Of a DNA stretch of 64,000 nucleotides, positions 61,832 to 64,000 are shown in pieces. A model generated the notes under the pieces. The model was not told where the DNA came from. It made no database searches and worked only from the letters and a program-made list of their open reading frames with translations. How positions within the stretch are numbered: the stretch's first letter is position 1; every line of letters begins with the position of its first letter. Source of the DNA: a candidate division LCP-89 bacterium (GTDB taxonomy: Bacteria > Electryoneota > B3-LCP); the NCBI GenBank assembly GCA_025774555.1, contig JALGVT010000006.1, positions 91,166 through 155,165 of the forward strand, read 5' to 3'. A program made the translations under genes and the position numbers.

Positions 61832-63310
61832 CTATTTCATCAGCACCATTTTACCGGTGGCGTTGAAGTTATCGGCGGTGAGGCGGTAGATGTACACGCC
61901 TGAGGTTAGTTCAGATGCGTCAAACGTGACTTCATAAACGCCAGCGTCTCTGGTACCATTGACCAGCTCTGCAACTTGTTGACCGGAGAGATCATAGACA
62001 GCGAGATTTACATAGCTGTTAGCTGGAAGCTGATAGCTGATTGCTGTCGTCGGATTGAAGGGATTGGGGTACGGGGCAGCGAGATAATATTCCTCGGGAT
62101 TGGTCCGGTTCGCCGGATCATCGACGCTCATGGGAATGCCGATGCCCAAAACCCCAACGTCCAGAAGTTCATCGTTATTGTCGATCGTCATCGTTTGGAT
62201 ATAAGCTATCGGGTCCTGCGGTAAGAACGTCACATTCACGATCAGGCTCTCACCCACCAGAATCAGACTGTCCGCCGGGTCAAAGTCGCAGGTAAAGCAG
62301 GCGCTGGCTGGCGTGATACCGTAGATCACGAGGCTCAGATCGCCCGTATTGGATATGGTCAACGGCAGACTCAGTTCACCGCCTATATAGACGTTTCCGA
62401 AGAGCATTGGATTAGGGGAAGCTGAGATATTCGGTTTCGGTATGTAAGGCAGGGCGCCCTGATCGCAGATGGTTGCGTCGGGATCGGAGGGAAGCCTCGG
62501 ATCACCAGCATCGATACACGGAGACGTGTTCAGCAGACGATAGACACCCGCTGTTTCGAATTCCGGGTCGAGGAAGATATTGTTGTATGGATCGCAGGGA
62601 TCGCCGTTGTAATTTGTAGATGACTGGGAACCGGCGCCCGAAGGAGTCGCGGCGCCGTAAAAGTTACCGCCGGTGTTATTGATGTCGTTGTATTCTATGG
62701 TTGGACTGCCGGATACGCAGTAGATCCCACTGCAGAGGCTGCCTCAACCAGAGGCGGTGTTACTGACGATGATACAACTGCTTATCAGGGGACTGGAGCT
62801 GGTAAAGTAAATCGCTCCGCCATTGGACGCTGCATTTGAGGCGATTGTGCATTTGATTATCGAGGGGCTGCCGTTGGAAATGTAGATGCCGCCGCCGTAA
62901 GCGCCGTAATTATTAGCGATAATGCAGCGTAATATCAAAGGGCTGGAATTGGTGACATTGATTCCGCCGCCCGTGCCGGTGTTGCCTGCTGTAATAGTGA
63001 ACCCTTCGAAAACGGAGGAGCTGGTTTCACCAGTGTGGAAATAGATGCCTCGTCCGCTACCCAGACAGTTGATGGTGCAGTTATCGGGTCCGTTTTCCGA
63101 CATAACGACGATCTCTCGTCCGTAAAAGTCGAGATTGTAGTTCCCGACACCGGAATAAGTATCGTCAGCGACCAGAACGGTATCACCTGTGCTGGCAGCG
63201 TTGATCCCTGCCTGGATGGTCGGCTGGTTACCGGGGACTAAAATGGTAGTCGCCGACGCGAGCTGACTGCATAACAGCAGGACTAAGAGGGATAGCAGTG
63301 TCTTCTTCAT
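61832..63310 (-). pseudogene. Right-handed beta-helix protein with type IX sorting tail, interrupted by one TGA
   Basis: One continuous reading frame of 493 codons with a single internal TGA at 62744-62746. Part 1 (63310 to 62747): signal peptide MKKTLLSLLVLLLCSQLASA, then beta-helix repeats (PTIQAGINAASTGDTVLV, GGGINVTNSSPLILRC, GGGIYISNGSPSIIKC). Part 2 continues directly (SPTIEYNDINNTGGNFYG, LNTSPCIDAGDPRLPSD), then an ASPH-like/Ig domain (FGNVYIGGELSLPLTISNTGDLSL) and a Por tail. No frame change occurs, so this is a nonsense mutation, an error in the sequence, or readthrough. Confidence 0.82.
62014..62045. repeat. Heptamer repeat inside the sorting-tail coding sequence
   Basis: Plus strand AGCTGTTAGCTGGAAGCTGA then TAGCTGATTGCTG, period 7, at the position equivalent to 60281-60313 (encodes QLPANS). 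Confidence 0.75.
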
Positions 63311-63374
63311 GAGATCCTCCTAAATTCTATTTGAATTAGTTTATTAATGACTGTGGAAAAATGTACGGTCTCCA

Positions 63375-63403
63375 AATATATACCATAGATGACGCAAAGT
63401 CAA
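63375..63403 (-). promoter_or_regulatory. Promoter of the beta-helix gene
   Basis: Minus strand: TTGACT (63398-63403), 17 bases, TATATT (63375-63380); 65 bases before the ATG, which has AGGAGG. Confidence 0.78.
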
Positions 63404-63743
63404 GCGCTAATTTTCTTTGATTGGATGCAGAAAACACCCTTCCACGTGCCGTCAGGAGTTTTCTCCTGGAGACTCTCTGTCTGTATCACGGATTACTGCG
63501 GATGTTACGGATGACACGGATTTAATCTGCGATCTTCTGTTAGCGTCGGGGTCGGGGACGACCACCGACTACGGGATTGGAGGAATTTGGGGATAATATT
63601 GTAGGTTGGATTCCCCGAATCCGACGCCTTGTGAGGGCGAAGTAACCTCGCCCCTACAATCACTGTCTACTGCAGTATTCCCGATATTGTCGGGAATCAT
63701 ACAGACCAAGGGCGATCCCGCCGTGATGGAATCGCTCCTGAAA

Positions 63744-63810
63744 CAGATCCCCCCTTAGTCCCCCCTTGAAAAAAAAGGGGGGCAAAAAAAAAGGGCGCAC
63801 TGCTGTGCCC
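63744..63810 (+). repeat. C-tract/G-tract dispersed repeat, copy 3
   Basis: CAGATCCCCCCTTAGTCCCC ... TTG, A-tract, GGGGGG, A-tract, GGGCGCACTGCTGTG. Longest copy. Confidence 0.7.
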
Positions 63811-63878
63811 CCTCGTGCGACGGTGGTTGATAAAAAACAGTCAGACAGGGGCGTCTGACTGCGCAGTAATATGCTGAC

Positions 63879-63907
63879 GTCGGGGTCAGGGGCGACCCCG
63901 ACTACGG
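63879..63907 (+). repeat. GTCGGGG...CGACTACGG dispersed block, copy 5
   Basis: GTCGGGGTCAGGGGCGACCC then CGACTACGG; copy 4 is at 63545-63574. Confidence 0.75.
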
Positions 63908-64000
63908 AAACGAAGAGGATTGTGGTTCTCAAGTAGCTGGTGGCTGGTGGCTGGTAGTGCATGGGTGCCATGGACATGGCTTCGCCAAAGCACCTCCGCC

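Larger units (their letters stand above)
63404..64000. other. Repeat-rich terminal region without genes
   Basis: Contains ACGGATTACTGCGGATGTTA-type module (63488-63530), GTCGGGG block copy 4 (63545-63574), GGCGAAGTAACCTCGCCCC hairpin (about 63639), ATTCCCGATATTGTCGGGAAT hairpin (about 63677), C-tract/G-tract repeat (63744-63810), TCAGACAGGGGCGTCTGA hairpin (about 63841), GTCGGGG block copy 5 (63879-63907) and heptamer-like GCTGGTG units (63933-63957). No credible ORF. Confidence 0.7.

Noticed and set aside
62744..62746. UGA recoding (glycine or selenocysteine) as a general property
   Set aside because: Many genes here end in TGA at the expected place, and no SECIS-like stem was recognised next to this codon; a mutation or error is simpler.

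Overview
The window is bacterial chromosome from an uncultured-type Gram-negative lineage, most likely in the Fibrobacterota-Chlorobiota-Bacteroidota (FCB) superphylum. The grounds are inference from gene content: five secreted proteins end in type IX secretion (Por) sorting tails of the NPFNPxT...G.Y.....A kind, there is a gingipain-like C25 peptidase, a GWxTD-domain protein, a 29-residue AURKAIP1/COX24-type ribosomal protein, LptF/G and OmpA (outer membrane), and HslVU. The genetic code is standard (many genes end in TGA). I cannot name the phylum from this sequence alone.

Layout. 1-4718: end of a histidine kinase, a secreted metallophosphoesterase, tRNA-Glu, a receiver-only response regulator and a secreted FG-GAP/VCBS-type protein. 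4719-5629: repeat-rich DNA. 5630-9485 (minus): dnaG-hslV-hslU. 9736-13938: a 1400-residue C25 peptidase. 14080-18348: molybdenum cofactor operon moaA-mog-moaC-MOSC-moeA plus a lipoprotein. 18673-20669: two-gene secreted-protein operon. 20890-24440 (minus): methyltransferase, OmpA protein and LptF/G permease. 24554-24825: two tRNA-Ser genes. 24897-31311 (minus): M20 peptidase, purine nucleoside phosphorylase, adenosine deaminase, NupC transporter and a Na+/solute symporter, which together form a nucleoside uptake and salvage cluster.

32004-48307 (plus) is a long housekeeping run: MltD-like transglycosylase, SppA, HU, the tiny ribosomal protein, YfcE-like phosphodiesterase, XseAB, Dxs, NadK, methyltransferase, FtsY, RimO, GWxTD protein, LD-carboxypeptidase and thiGHSE. 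48515-50600 holds an uncharacterised pair: a DUF6765-like His/Asp-rich protein and a C39-like cysteine peptidase. Then come a hybrid kinase whose phosphoacceptor His is replaced by Leu (50760-52685), a lysine-to-aminoadipate pair (53216-56269), an AT-rich Acg-type nitroreductase (56569-57681), an MFS transporter, and two T9SS-tail genes, the last split by one in-frame TGA.

Promoters are strikingly uniform: TTGnnn, 17 bases, then usually TATATT. I find them before tRNA genes, dnaG, moaA, thiG and most secreted-protein genes. Intergenic DNA is loaded with modular repeats: six copies of a 130-170 bp palindromic element with GGGGCTGTCCCAAAAG-type ends and two different cores, heptamer (AGCTGAT-like) tandem repeats that also sit inside coding sequence, five copies of a GTCGGGG...CGACTACGG block, and orphan promoters followed by alternating CGACA/TGTCG stem arms. 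No CRISPR array, phage, integrase, transposase gene or rRNA was seen.
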